Positions 35,579-44,720 of a DNA stretch of 64,000 bases are shown here, in pieces. Each line of letters begins with the position of its first letter. The first letter of the stretch is position 1. The notes beneath the pieces were generated by a model that had not been told where the DNA came from, did no database searches, and saw only the letters and a list, made by a program, of their open reading frames with translations. The stretch comes from Paenibacillus sp. 1781tsa1 (GTDB lineage: Bacteria > Bacillota > Bacilli > Paenibacillales > Paenibacillaceae). The translations under genes and the position numbers were made by a program. The DNA is taken from assembly GCF_024159265.1 (NCBI RefSeq), contig NZ_JAMYWY010000001.1, positions 2,356,001 to 2,420,000 on the forward strand, given 5' to 3'.

Positions 35579-36256
35579 TTACAATCCACGTTTGCGGAAC
35601 CAACTGCGGACAGCCCAGCGGCGCTCCTGACGTTTCTTGTATTTGGGCAACGAACGATATACGTTCAACGATTGCTCGTAAGCCTGCTTCGCATCTGCAT
35701 TACGTCCGAGGGAACGATGAACCGAGCCGAGCAGATAATACGCTTCACTGGAAGAGGAATGAATCTCCTGAAACTGATGCACATAATCCAGCGCTTTGTC
35801 TTCATGCGTATCTTTGAAGGCACCAGCAAGGGTTAGGTACGGGCGTCCGTACTTGACTCTGGGGTTGATCTCGAGGGCTTTTAAAATGTGACGTTCTCCC
35901 TGTTCGATGTTACCCAGATGAAGCTCAGTCGTCCCCAGTGCCTCCCAATATTCGGCGGATTGTTCGTATGGGCGCTCGAGTTCAAGCAATAAGGCATGTG
36001 CCTCACTGTAACGCTTGCGCTCAATTAACAGGCGAGCCAGTTCCAGCTTGGAAGAAACTTCATTGGGACTCATGGCAAGCTGTTGGCGAAGCCGGGAGAT
36101 GTTGCGCATACGCTTGAGAGGTTTGGTGAAGCTTGGGAACACCCCAACGTAACGACGATCCAGGAAATACAGGATCACGAGTAAAATGAGGATGGCAATG
36201 AACGGATTACCTACAATCCGCCATAGAAGGCCAAAGATAAGAAATTTAATAAGCAC
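35579..36256 (-). CDS. membrane-anchored TPR protein
   Basis: A 225-residue protein with a hydrophobic N-terminus (about 2-32) and three or four tetratricopeptide repeats (VSSKLELARLLIERKRYSEAHALL, AEYWEALGTTELHLGNIEQGERHILKALEINP, SEAYYLLGSVHRSLGRNADAKQAYEQSL). The C-terminal tail is strongly basic. TPR domains mediate protein contacts; no enzyme motif is present. The start is GTG with GGAG eight bases upstream, 14 bases after the Tet(M)-like gene, so the two form an operon. A link to ribosomes or translation is only a contextual guess. Confidence 0.85.
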   Translation of the reverse strand: MLIKFLIFGLLWRIVGNPFIAILILLVILYFLDRRYVGVFPSFTKPLKRMRNISRLRQQLAMSPNEVSSKLELARLLIERKRYSEAHALLLELERPYEQSAEYWEALGTTELHLGNIEQGERHILKALEINPRVKYGRPYLTLAGAFKDTHEDKALDYVHQFQEIHSSSSEAYYLLGSVHRSLGRNADAKQAYEQSLNVYRSLPKYKKRQERRWAVRSWFRKRGL

Positions 36257-36270
36257 AGGTTCAACTCCAT

Positions 36271-38259
36271 TTATGATGTAATCGCGTTTCGTACACTTAA
36301 AATATATTTCGATTGGTCCAACGGATTAACTCCTCTACGTTTGCGAGCAGGGTTCACATCCGCAGGACAATCCTGGTATCCGGCAAATGAAGTGGTAAGT
36401 ACCCCGCGGCCGCTAGTCTCGGAACGCAGCTTCACCGGATAATCCATTGACGTTGCAAGAGGCATAATTCCTTCAATGATACAACGTCCGCTACCAATGG
36501 TGGGGGCTTCGAAGGTTGTCCGCATATGTACCAGATCGCTGAGGGCCTTACCGCCATATTCCTCCGGGACCGTTAGTCGGAACTGAAGAAGGGGTTCCAG
36601 CAACGTGGTACCTGTTCTCGCTAATCCATCCATGATTCCCATAGGCGTGGCTACGACAAAATCCAGCGGATGTGTATGCCAGACATGATGTTCCCCTTCC
36701 ACCAGTGTGATGCGCAGATCGGTTACTTCCCAACCGAGCATACCTTGAGACAAGGCTTCCGGAATTCGTCGTTCAACTTCATTCTGATAACGTAGCAGCA
36801 GATCATCTGTCCTTACGGTTGAGGCATAGATCAGACCGCTTCCGCGAGGCAAAGGTTCAATCTTGAAGCGGAGGATGGCCCAGCAGGGCTTAGGCATCGT
36901 ATAGGCGATGTACCCTTCTCCGGCTGTACGGGGTGTCTCCTTATAAATGACAGATGGCGGATCAAACACGACATCCAATCCGAAACGACCCAGCAACAGG
37001 CTGGATAAAATCTCAAGCTGAATGGTTCCCATGACCTTGAGATGCAGTTCTCGTTCCTCCGGCAACCATTGCAGGTCAAGTAAGGGGTCTTCATCCGTCA
37101 ACTCTTGCAATGCTGCCACAAGATCGGGGTAACGTGCCGGGTCCTTGCCATGTACTTGTACGGTCAGCAAAGGCACAGCCATCTGTGGCAGAGGAGGTAC
37201 ACCCTCAGGATTGCCGATAATGTCACCCACATGTGTGTCGCTCAGTCCGTACAGAGCAGCAATCTGCCCTGCGTGAACGGCACCGGTATCGGCCCATTTC
37301 CGTCCATCCATACGGCGAATCTGCGTCACTTTCTCTTCAAGTTCCCGCGTCGAATTATGGATGGTGTCACGGTTGTGGAGACTACCACCATACATGCGAA
37401 CGTAAGCCGTGCGTCCCATTGTGCGGTCACGTTCAATCTTGAATACAACACCCGATACGGGAGAATCCACAGGTTGGGCAGGTGGAGGCAGAAATGCAAG
37501 GACCGCGTCCAGCAATGCCGTGACGCCAATTCCTTTGCCGGAAGCACCATAACACACGGGGAAAAGCTCACCCTGATGCACATACCGCAGGAACGCTTCA
37601 TTCAGATCCCTTTGCGATAATGGAGTCTCATGAATGTAGGCTTCCATGACCTCAGGGTCCAGTTCAGCAAGTATCTCGACCAGACCTGGAATGGATGGTG
37701 TGTGATCTGACAGCGTCTCTTGATTATCATTCCATAGGGAGTCGATGCCATGAAATGTATCTTCACGGAGTTGATACGATTGGATTTCGCATGCGAAGGG
37801 GGACAGGGTAGAACGAATCTGCTCCATAACTGCTGGGGCAGATGCGCCAATCCGATCCATTTTATTAATATAAATGATGGTTGGGATACGAAGTGAACGA
37901 AGGGCATGCCAGATGGCTTCACTCTGGGATTGAATTCCCTCTACTGCCGACAGAATGAGAATAGCACCGTCCATCACCCGAAGTGTTCGCTCTACTTCAG
38001 AGCTGAAATCAATATGTCCAGGCGTATCAATGAGGTCAATGATGGTGTTCTTCCAGATAAGAGAGGTCATGGCTGCCTGAACGGATATGCCACGTTCCTT
38101 TTCAATGTCCAGTGAGTCAGTGGCTGTTGTTCCGTCATCTACACGTCCCGGACTGCGGACGACACCACTCTCAAATAACATATGCTCAGTGGTTGTTGTT
38201 TTCCCCGCATCCACATGGGCGAAGATGCCGATATTCCTGCGATTCAGTTCATTTAACAT
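36271..38259 (-). CDS. Tet(M)-like ribosomal protection GTPase
   Basis: A 662-residue translational GTPase of the Tet(M)/Tet(O)/OtrA group, related to EF-G. G-motifs are AHVDAGKTTTTEH (G1), ERGIS (G2), DTPGH (G3) and NKMDR (G4). Domain II and the domain IV/V regions follow in normal order. Family members remove tetracycline from the ribosome; chromosomal relatives in Paenibacillus and Streptomyces can confer low-level resistance or other translational roles. It is somewhat longer than Tet(M) (639 aa). The GC content and codon use look like the neighbours, with no mobile element nearby, so it is probably resident, not recently acquired. GAGGAGC precedes the ATG by ten bases. Confidence 0.9.
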   Translation of the reverse strand: MLNELNRRNIGIFAHVDAGKTTTTEHMLFESGVVRSPGRVDDGTTATDSLDIEKERGISVQAAMTSLIWKNTIIDLIDTPGHIDFSSEVERTLRVMDGAILILSAVEGIQSQSEAIWHALRSLRIPTIIYINKMDRIGASAPAVMEQIRSTLSPFACEIQSYQLREDTFHGIDSLWNDNQETLSDHTPSIPGLVEILAELDPEVMEAYIHETPLSQRDLNEAFLRYVHQGELFPVCYGASGKGIGVTALLDAVLAFLPPPAQPVDSPVSGVVFKIERDRTMGRTAYVRMYGGSLHNRDTIHNSTRELEEKVTQIRRMDGRKWADTGAVHAGQIAALYGLSDTHVGDIIGNPEGVPPLPQMAVPLLTVQVHGKDPARYPDLVAALQELTDEDPLLDLQWLPEERELHLKVMGTIQLEILSSLLLGRFGLDVVFDPPSVIYKETPRTAGEGYIAYTMPKPCWAILRFKIEPLPRGSGLIYASTVRTDDLLLRYQNEVERRIPEALSQGMLGWEVTDLRITLVEGEHHVWHTHPLDFVVATPMGIMDGLARTGTTLLEPLLQFRLTVPEEYGGKALSDLVHMRTTFEAPTIGSGRCIIEGIMPLATSMDYPVKLRSETSGRGVLTTSFAGYQDCPADVNPARKRRGVNPLDQSKYILSVRNAITS

Positions 38260-38405
38260 GGAATGCTAAGCTCCTCTGACAACGGAATGCAATGTTTCCG
38301 ACAAGTAATAATCCAGATTATCATACCACATCTACCATATGGAAGAATATGTGGATATATATGATTAAAGCGGGGAGCTACGCCCAGGCTGGTTCTGTTT
38401 TAACA

Positions 38406-39275
38406 TCAACTGTTCATGGCTCTGCGGTAAGCTGCAGGAGTTGTACCGGTTAATTTTTTGAATTGACGGTAAAAGTGGGGCAGACTATCGAACCCACAAG
38501 CATCGGCAACGGCTGCCATCGTCTCATCGCCTTGCACCAGATGCTCTTTCGCCATAATGACCCTTCGCGCTAATGCGTAATCCGTTAGAGTCATGCCCGT
38601 GTATCGTTTGAAGGCACGACTGAAGTGGGCTGGTGATACTGCAGCATACTGAGCCAGTTCATGCAGGGAAAGGCCATTCCGAAGGTTATCGTCAATATGA
38701 GAGATCGTAGAAGAGAGCCATGAGGGACCCGGAGCGGATTTACCCGGGTTTGCAGGTCCCGCAGCTTCCAGACGTTCCAGAAAAATGAGCAACAGTTGTA
38801 GCCGTAACAGGGCCGCATGTGCGCTTAGATGATGTCCGAGCTGGAATTCGGTCTGAATATCATCAATAAGGGCTGCCACCTGTGATTGCTCCTCTGTATT
38901 GAGATGTCTCTTATACACTCGTTGTCTGCGACAACGTTCAAACAGGCTTAACAAGGAAGAAGAAGCGCCCCCAGCAGTCGATGCCAGCAATCCCGGGCTG
39001 AAGAACAATGCGGAAGATGTGACGGGATTGCCTGCATCCGGCAAGGCTCGATGAACCGTGCTGCCCGGTATAATGAACAGATCGCCTTCCTGCATATTTT
39101 CAAGTCCTGTATCAATAAAGATACTTCCCTGACCCCGATATACATAGATAATTTCATGCCAGTCGTGAAGGTGATCTGGTAATTCGTTCTGAGGGGATTT
39201 GGTGTCACTGTACACCAGGCGGAACGGAATACCGGATTCTGCCTGAATAGTTGTACGAACAGGTGAACGTTCCAT
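38406..39275 (-). CDS. AraC-family regulator with cupin sensor, divergent from uxaBA
   Basis: A 289-residue protein. The N-terminal cupin (PDHLHDWHEIIYVYRGQGSIFID) would bind a sugar or sugar acid. The C-terminal double HTH has LSLHELAQYAAVSPAHFSRAFKRYTGMTLTDYALARR and ACGFDSLPHFYRQFKKLTGTTPAAYR. ATG 39275 follows AAAGGAG; the upstream ATG at 39305 lacks a site. It is divergent from the uxaB-uxaA operon, whose activator it probably is, with an altronate- or galacturonate-related inducer as a guess. Confidence 0.88.
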   Translation of the reverse strand: MERSPVRTTIQAESGIPFRLVYSDTKSPQNELPDHLHDWHEIIYVYRGQGSIFIDTGLENMQEGDLFIIPGSTVHRALPDAGNPVTSSALFFSPGLLASTAGGASSSLLSLFERCRRQRVYKRHLNTEEQSQVAALIDDIQTEFQLGHHLSAHAALLRLQLLLIFLERLEAAGPANPGKSAPGPSWLSSTISHIDDNLRNGLSLHELAQYAAVSPAHFSRAFKRYTGMTLTDYALARRVIMAKEHLVQGDETMAAVADACGFDSLPHFYRQFKKLTGTTPAAYRRAMNS

Positions 39276-39387
39276 AAAGACTCCTTTCCAGACGATTGTC
39301 TTCAATGAGATGTCTTACCTGGTCATTAGAGAGTATATTTAACGCAATATAAGCAATTTAATTTCCTTTTATTGATGATACAATGAA

Positions 39388-39402
39388 TTTAAAGCGTTTA
39401 CA
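39388..39402 (+). promoter_or_regulatory. cre-like site before uxaBA
   Basis: TTTAAAGCGTTTACA matches the CcpA consensus WTGNAANCGNWNNCA at all but one fixed position. It lies 66 bases before the uxaB start codon, where it could give catabolite repression by CcpA. Confidence 0.6.
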
Positions 39403-39467
39403 ATAAAAGGGTGCAGAGCCTCTGAACTGCATTCCGACAGTACAAATAATCGATGAGGTGAGTGTCC

Positions 39468-40985
39468 ATGTCGGCAAGCACGAAACGGCCAAGGTTGAAG
39501 CTGAATTTACTGGGGAGCGATGGTCAGCGCAAGTGCAAGGAGATTATGGAGCGTCCCGTGAAAGTTTTGCAGATCGGAGAAGGTAATTTTTTGCGGGGAT
39601 TTGCAGACTGGATGCTTCATGAGAGTGCCAGACAAGGCAAATTCCATGGAAGTGTAGCTGTTACCCAACCACGACCGGGAGGCAAGGCCAAGCTGGAACA
39701 GATCCGTAATCAGGATGGATTATATACGATGATTACGCGAGGTCTGTCTCAAGGGAAGCCAGTTGAGCGGACAGAGTTGATCTCTATTTTCTCACAGTGT
39801 ATCAATCCATATGAGGAATGGGATGCCTTTCTGAACTTGGCGGAACTGCCTTCACTTGAGTTCGTTATTTCCAATACAACCGAATCAGGATTGAAATATA
39901 CGTATGCGGACTATATCGAGGGTGAACCGATCCAATCATTTCCGGGGAAATTAACGGTTTTCCTGCATCAGCGATATTTGAAATTTGATGGTGATCCATC
40001 CAGAGGTTTGATTCATCTGCCATGCGAGCTGCTTGAAGGCAATGGTGATGTGCTGCGCAGTTGTGTCCTCCGTTATAGTGAGGATTATGGGTATTCGGAT
40101 GGCTTCCGTTCATGGATTGAGAACCATAATCACTTCCTGAACAATCTGGTAGACCGAATTGTCACAGGTGCGCCGACCCAAGAAGAAGCTGATTCCCTAA
40201 CGAATCGCTGGGGTTATGAGGACCAGTTGATTAATACGGCAGAGCCATATCATTTCTGGGCCATTCAGGGTGATGAATCATTGGACAAAAAACTTCCTCT
40301 CAAACAGGCAGGTCTCAATGTACATTGGGTGAAAGATCTGAAGCCTTTCCAGATACGCAAGGTTCGTATTTTGAATGGGGCACATACCTTAATGTCATCC
40401 CTCGGCATTCTGCAAGGCAAGCAGCATGTGAGAGAAACGATGGAAGATCCACATTTTGGCTCATGGATCAGGGAAGCTGTGCATCAGGAGATCGTCCCTG
40501 CTCTTGATATGCCCGAACATCAGCTGGACCAGTATGCGGAAGAAGTGTTCGAACGGTTCCTTAACCCGTATATTGATCACAAATTGCAAGATATTGCTTT
40601 GAATACGATCGGAAAATTCAAGGTTCGTGTGCTGCCTACACTTTTGTCTTACGAGCAAAATCAGGGAAGTTGGCCAGAACGTTTAATTCAAGGGTTTGCT
40701 GGATTACTATGTCTCTATCGTCCTGTGAATACGCCAGAGGGTTACAAGGCACAACGACTGAATGGGGATGACATTCTGCTGCGGGATGACCCCGATGTCC
40801 TGGGTGCTTTGGCTGCACACTGGGACGGTTATGACACGCTCAATAGGGATCAGAAGCAACTGGATAACCGGCTAGCGGCTGTGTTGTCGGATTCCCTGAT
40901 CTGGGGCGAAAATCTGGATGCAAGAAAAGGACTGCGTGCAGCACTTGTTAATGAAATCGGTTTGTTGGAAGGTGAAGGAAAATGA
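39468..40985 (+). CDS. uxaB: tagaturonate reductase (altronate oxidoreductase)
   Basis: A 505-residue member of the mannitol dehydrogenase family that reduces D-tagaturonate to D-altronate with NADH in galacturonate catabolism. VLQIGEGNFLRGFADWML is the nucleotide-binding start, VISNTTESG a family motif, and KVRILNGAHT contains the catalytic Lys/Asn/His region (KxxxxNGxH). Length is about that of other UxaB proteins. ATG 39468 follows GAGGTGA. Its stop overlaps the uxaA start by four bases. Confidence 0.93.
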   Translation: MSASTKRPRLKLNLLGSDGQRKCKEIMERPVKVLQIGEGNFLRGFADWMLHESARQGKFHGSVAVTQPRPGGKAKLEQIRNQDGLYTMITRGLSQGKPVERTELISIFSQCINPYEEWDAFLNLAELPSLEFVISNTTESGLKYTYADYIEGEPIQSFPGKLTVFLHQRYLKFDGDPSRGLIHLPCELLEGNGDVLRSCVLRYSEDYGYSDGFRSWIENHNHFLNNLVDRIVTGAPTQEEADSLTNRWGYEDQLINTAEPYHFWAIQGDESLDKKLPLKQAGLNVHWVKDLKPFQIRKVRILNGAHTLMSSLGILQGKQHVRETMEDPHFGSWIREAVHQEIVPALDMPEHQLDQYAEEVFERFLNPYIDHKLQDIALNTIGKFKVRVLPTLLSYEQNQGSWPERLIQGFAGLLCLYRPVNTPEGYKAQRLNGDDILLRDDPDVLGALAAHWDGYDTLNRDQKQLDNRLAAVLSDSLIWGENLDARKGLRAALVNEIGLLEGEGK

Positions 40986-42496
40986 ACACAACAAGTACGA
41001 TCAATGACTGGATTGCCATTCAACCACAGGATGACGTCATTATAGCGCTTCGTGACTATGCCAAAGGAGAACAGATTACACTGCCAGACGGAGTTTCTTT
41101 TAATTTGCTGGATGACGTGCCCAAAGGGCATAAGATTGCTGTGCATACGCTGGCACCGGGCGATGATGTGATGAAGTATGGTTTCTCCATCGGGATTGCC
41201 AAAGAGCAGATTGAGCAGGGAAGCTGGATTCATAGTCACAATCTGAAGACGGGTCTGCACGGATTGCTTGAATATGAGTACCAACCGGGAGTCCAGATTC
41301 AGACGGACATGCCTCCGGAACATCTGCGCTCATTCGATGGATATTTGCGTCCTAATGGTGAAGCAGGTATCCGTAATGAGATCTGGATTGTGAATACGGT
41401 CGGGTGTATCAATAAAGTGTGTGAAGCTTTGGCACGTATGGGTCAATCCCAGTTTGGAAGCCGGGTAGATGGTGTATTTCACTTTCCACATCCATTCGGG
41501 TGCTCACAGCTTGGTGATGATCTGAAGTATACACAACAGTTGCTGGCCTCTTTGGTGGAGCATCCGAATGCAGGAGGTGTGCTTGTCATCGGTCTGGGCT
41601 GTGAGAACAATCAGGTCGATGAATTCCGTGAGTGTATTGCTCCGGAATACCGAGGCAAAGTACGGTTTCTTAAAGCACAGGAAACGGATGACGAGCTTGA
41701 GGAAGGACTTCGCCTGATGGAAGAACTTGTGGAGATTGCCGAGCATGAACAACGGCAGCCGCTTCCGCTCAGTAAACTCAAAATTGGTTTGAAGTGTGGT
41801 GGTTCGGATGGTTTATCCGGCATTACAGCCAATCCGCTCGTCGGTGCGGTTGCTGATATGCTGGTTGCTGCCGGGGGTACGGCTATTCTGACGGAAGTAC
41901 CGGAGATGTTTGGTGCGGAGACGATCTTAATGAACAGGGCTGCCAATGAGCAGGTATTTCATGATTTGGTGGACCTTGTGAATGGTTTCAAGCAATATTT
42001 TGTGAACCATGGCCAGAACATCTATGAGAATCCTTCACCTGGGAATAAGGCTGGTGGCATCACAACGCTGGAGGAAAAGTCACTTGGATGTACGCAAAAG
42101 GGAGGACGTTCTTCCGTAGTCGACGTTCTGCGTTATGGCAAACGTGTAACTCAAACCGGTTTGAACATTGTGGAAGCACCCGGGAATGATCTGGTGTCTG
42201 TTACGGCACTGTCTGCAGCCGGTGCACATATTGTGCTCTTCACAACAGGGCGGGGCACTCCCTTCGGAGGTCCGGTACCTACCGTCAAGATTGCGACTCA
42301 ATCCGATCTGGCGAATCGCAAAAAACACTGGATTGACTTCAACGCAGGCCAGCTGTTGGAGGGGCGCACGATGGATGAGGTCAAAGTACAACTGTTCAGC
42401 CAGCTGATTGACATTGCTTCAGGACGGTCACACACACTCAGTGAGCAGCATGGATTCCGGGAGATTGCCATATTCAAGGATGGCGTGATCCTCTAA
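40982..42496 (+). CDS. uxaA: altronate dehydratase
   Basis: A 504-residue enzyme that dehydrates D-altronate to 2-keto-3-deoxygluconate, using an iron cofactor. The N-terminal SAF-like domain (about 1-95) has KIAVHTLAPGDDVMKYGFSIG; the rest is the UxaA/GarD core with GYLRPNGEAGIRNEIWI, GLGCENNQVD, LKCGGSDGLSGITANP and TTGRGTPFGGPVPTVKI. It is translationally coupled to uxaB. The kinase and aldolase for later steps, and the isomerase uxaC, are not in this window. Confidence 0.95.
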   Translation: MNTTSTINDWIAIQPQDDVIIALRDYAKGEQITLPDGVSFNLLDDVPKGHKIAVHTLAPGDDVMKYGFSIGIAKEQIEQGSWIHSHNLKTGLHGLLEYEYQPGVQIQTDMPPEHLRSFDGYLRPNGEAGIRNEIWIVNTVGCINKVCEALARMGQSQFGSRVDGVFHFPHPFGCSQLGDDLKYTQQLLASLVEHPNAGGVLVIGLGCENNQVDEFRECIAPEYRGKVRFLKAQETDDELEEGLRLMEELVEIAEHEQRQPLPLSKLKIGLKCGGSDGLSGITANPLVGAVADMLVAAGGTAILTEVPEMFGAETILMNRAANEQVFHDLVDLVNGFKQYFVNHGQNIYENPSPGNKAGGITTLEEKSLGCTQKGGRSSVVDVLRYGKRVTQTGLNIVEAPGNDLVSVTALSAAGAHIVLFTTGRGTPFGGPVPTVKIATQSDLANRKKHWIDFNAGQLLEGRTMDEVKVQLFSQLIDIASGRSHTLSEQHGFREIAIFKDGVIL

Positions 42497-42550
42497 ATCC
42501 ATGCTGGATGGAGAGCGTTATCGTCTGAGATGCATTATAAGGTGAACCAC

Positions 42551-42598
42551 AGCCAATTCCGGTTGAAATTTGCACGACAACCGGGATTGGCTTTATTT
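42551..42598. terminator. terminator after uxaA, shared with the convergent gene
   Basis: AGCCAATTCCGGTTG pairs with CAACCGGGATTGGCT over 15 bp (one wobble) and is followed by TTATTT. It also sits directly at the end of the minus-strand gene. Confidence 0.88.
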
Positions 42599-43283
42599 AG
42601 ATTCCACGGATGCCAAGCGCTTTGGAGATGCTTGATAATGCGGCAGGTGACGCATGATGCTGTAGTTGCGCAGTCAACAGTTCACGTGCCTCTTCTATGC
42701 TGCCTTCAAATGGCTTAATGCCATGACGTTGCATCCAGTGATCTGCGGTTTCATATGCGGAGCTGTTCCATGCAACTTTGCCTTCTGCGAGCCCCTCTTT
42801 TTCTTTGGTTCCACTGATCACAATGGCTGCACAGCTTTGAAGGTCCAGAAGTCCACGGTCAAATGTTTTTTTGTCCTCTTTTGCCCCGAAACCTGCTTGT
42901 GATCGCAAGGCACGTCCATCGATGCCTTCCTGTTCTGCAACTAACGCATGGAGTTTGAACGCTTCACGGGTGAGTAAACCCGCTTCATATTGTTCCTTGA
43001 TGGTTCTGGAATCGGCCAGCAGTCGGTGTACCCAGGGGAAGTATTCAGATGAGACAAGAAGCGCTTTCTTTTTGACAAATTTTCCATATGCAGCAATGCC
43101 CTCTTCGGCCAGACGTGAACGCCACAACCAGGGATCGAATTCATCATCCTTGTGCCAATGTTCTTTGGGGGTTAGCGATGACAGAGAAGGATAATCGGCA
43201 AATAGTGGTGCCAGAGGCAGCAGCCCTATAGACTGGATACGCTGTACTGCTTCTTCGTACGTTATAACGGCTTCATATGTCAT
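42597..43283 (-). CDS. uncharacterised AlkZ-related protein
   Basis: A 228-residue soluble protein. The stretch LLPLAPLFADYPSLSSLTPKEHWH followed by DPWLWRSRLAEEGIAAYGKFVKKKALLVS resembles a family annotated in Bacillota as AlkZ-related, named after a DNA glycosylase with winged-helix domains; I recall this from memory and no catalytic QxQ motif of AlkZ is visible. ATG 43283 has AGGAG twelve bases upstream. It is 34 bases after the WYL regulator gene and likely co-transcribed with it. No function is assigned. Confidence 0.6.
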   Translation of the reverse strand: MTYEAVITYEEAVQRIQSIGLLPLAPLFADYPSLSSLTPKEHWHKDDEFDPWLWRSRLAEEGIAAYGKFVKKKALLVSSEYFPWVHRLLADSRTIKEQYEAGLLTREAFKLHALVAEQEGIDGRALRSQAGFGAKEDKKTFDRGLLDLQSCAAIVISGTKEKEGLAEGKVAWNSSAYETADHWMQRHGIKPFEGSIEEARELLTAQLQHHASPAALSSISKALGIRGI

Positions 43284-43317
43284 GATATCAGTAGGCTCCT
43301 TTTTGTGTGTAGTCAAG

Positions 43318-44280
43318 CTACGACTTGGTTGAAGCAAGGTATCTCCGGCTCACTTCCTCGGCATGCTGACGAATCTCACTACGAAGTTGGAGGGGTTCGA
43401 TCACTTCGGCTTCACGTCCCAATCGGTAAAAGAATCGTACGGCCCAGTCCCATTCCCCTGGTGGACAAAGGAATGATAATTCCCAGAGATCCGGGGCAAT
43501 TTCAATCATCTTTTCACCAATATGCTCGTCCTGTTCAGCTTCAATCATTCCCCGATAACTCAGTTGTGCCTTAACCAGGGTTGGCGGCTGTTCTGGAGGG
43601 ATTGGCTTGCTCTGTTGTTGCTGCGCCTGTTCGTTCAGCACCTGTGCATCCTGTGGTTCGATCGCCTTGACATCGATAATTCGGTCAACCCGGAACAGAC
43701 GCTGTTCACCATGTTCGATCGAATATGCTTCACAATACCAGAAGCCGGAGGATGCATATACCCGTGTGGGACAGATATGCAGCCATCGGTGACGCGATCG
43801 CGATACGGAGCGGTACAGCACACTCAACCACCCTTGTTCAGGTATACAGGCCAGCAATGGGTCGAGATGATGAAGAATGTAATTGCGATCTGGAATATGA
43901 TGATGCAGCTGTTTGAGCATGGGATCAATTCGGGCCATGATATCATCCGGAATGATGGCTTTAACTTTGTTCATCAGGGTCCAGCGTTTCTCATGAAAGG
44001 GCGTGTCGGCGTAACGACTCAGACCCTCAAGAGCGAATATGAGCGTCGCTGCCTCTACCGGGTCCAGCTGTAATGGGGGCAATACGTAACCTTCCATTAG
44101 ACTGAAACCACCTCCCGGACCGGAAATGGCAATAATGGGCACATTCATCTCGGAGAGGGACTGAATATCCCGGAGGATTGTGCGACGGGAAACTTCGAAT
44201 TTCTCGCCTAATGAGTGTGCCGTTTCGTGACCATGCTGTAATGCCATTACGATGGCAGCAAGCCGATTAGTTCTATTCAT
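43318..44280 (-). CDS. WYL-domain transcriptional regulator (YafY-type)
   Basis: A 320-residue protein. An N-terminal HTH_11 motif (HETAHSLGEKFEVSRRTILRDIQSL) is followed by a WYL domain (YASSGFWYCEAYSIEHGEQRLFRVDRI) and a C-terminal WCX extension. WYL proteins bind nucleic acids or nucleotides and often respond to DNA damage; ligand unknown. ATG 44280 has GGAG eight bases upstream, better than the GTG at 44289. It probably regulates its own operon with the AlkZ-related gene, which would fit a DNA-repair theme. Confidence 0.88.
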   Translation of the reverse strand: MNRTNRLAAIVMALQHGHETAHSLGEKFEVSRRTILRDIQSLSEMNVPIIAISGPGGGFSLMEGYVLPPLQLDPVEAATLIFALEGLSRYADTPFHEKRWTLMNKVKAIIPDDIMARIDPMLKQLHHHIPDRNYILHHLDPLLACIPEQGWLSVLYRSVSRSRHRWLHICPTRVYASSGFWYCEAYSIEHGEQRLFRVDRIIDVKAIEPQDAQVLNEQAQQQQSKPIPPEQPPTLVKAQLSYRGMIEAEQDEHIGEKMIEIAPDLWELSFLCPPGEWDWAVRFFYRLGREAEVIEPLQLRSEIRQHAEEVSRRYLASTKS

Positions 44281-44720
44281 GTCAGCCACTCCGTTTCGAT
44301 CTTTGCGCCGCCGGAAAGTGATGCCGCAGTTATAATTCTATTCTAACAACTAATAAGTGACATCATGTGTGTCACCAATATTTCAGATGTTCATCATTTT
44401 ATATTAGCTGGTGAACCCTGTTGCTGAGCATGTTCCGGCAGGCATTGTTAAAATGTGTGTCTCGTCCAATTCGCTTTTCATAGTGATATTTCCTTCTATC
44501 AAAAAGACCACAGATCATGCCAAAAACCCGTATCCGGTGTAAACGGATACGGGAAGTAGCAGCTTTTAGCTTGCAGAAGACGATAAAGGTATGAAATCTA
44601 TACCAATATCCTCGCTGAAGACAATAACAAGCACAAAAGGAATGAATATGTGACACTTTGTATCAGGGGTATTTCTATCACATTATGTGTTTTGCATTGA
44701 TTCCAATGAAGCGAAATTGC
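44281..44720. other. 440-base region between the WYL and GH42 genes
   Basis: Apart from the terminator at 44516-44553, no gene is convincing. A short minus-strand open frame at 44399-44656 has no ribosome binding site and an unlikely composition. The right half is AT-rich. Confidence 0.5.
44516..44553 (-). terminator. terminator of the GH42 gene
   Basis: CCCGTATCCG and CGGATACGGG pair perfectly over 10 bp with a 7-base loop. Read on the minus strand, the stem is followed by TTTTTGG, so it ends transcripts from the beta-galactosidase gene, 168 bases past its stop. Confidence 0.75.

Noticed and set aside
36271..38259. Recently acquired tetracycline resistance gene
   Set aside because: There is no transposon, insertion sequence or change of base composition, and the gene is in an operon with a chromosomal-type TPR gene.
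44399..44656. Minus-strand open frame between the WYL and GH42 genes
   Set aside because: It lacks a ribosome binding site and contains the perfect hairpin of the GH42 terminator.
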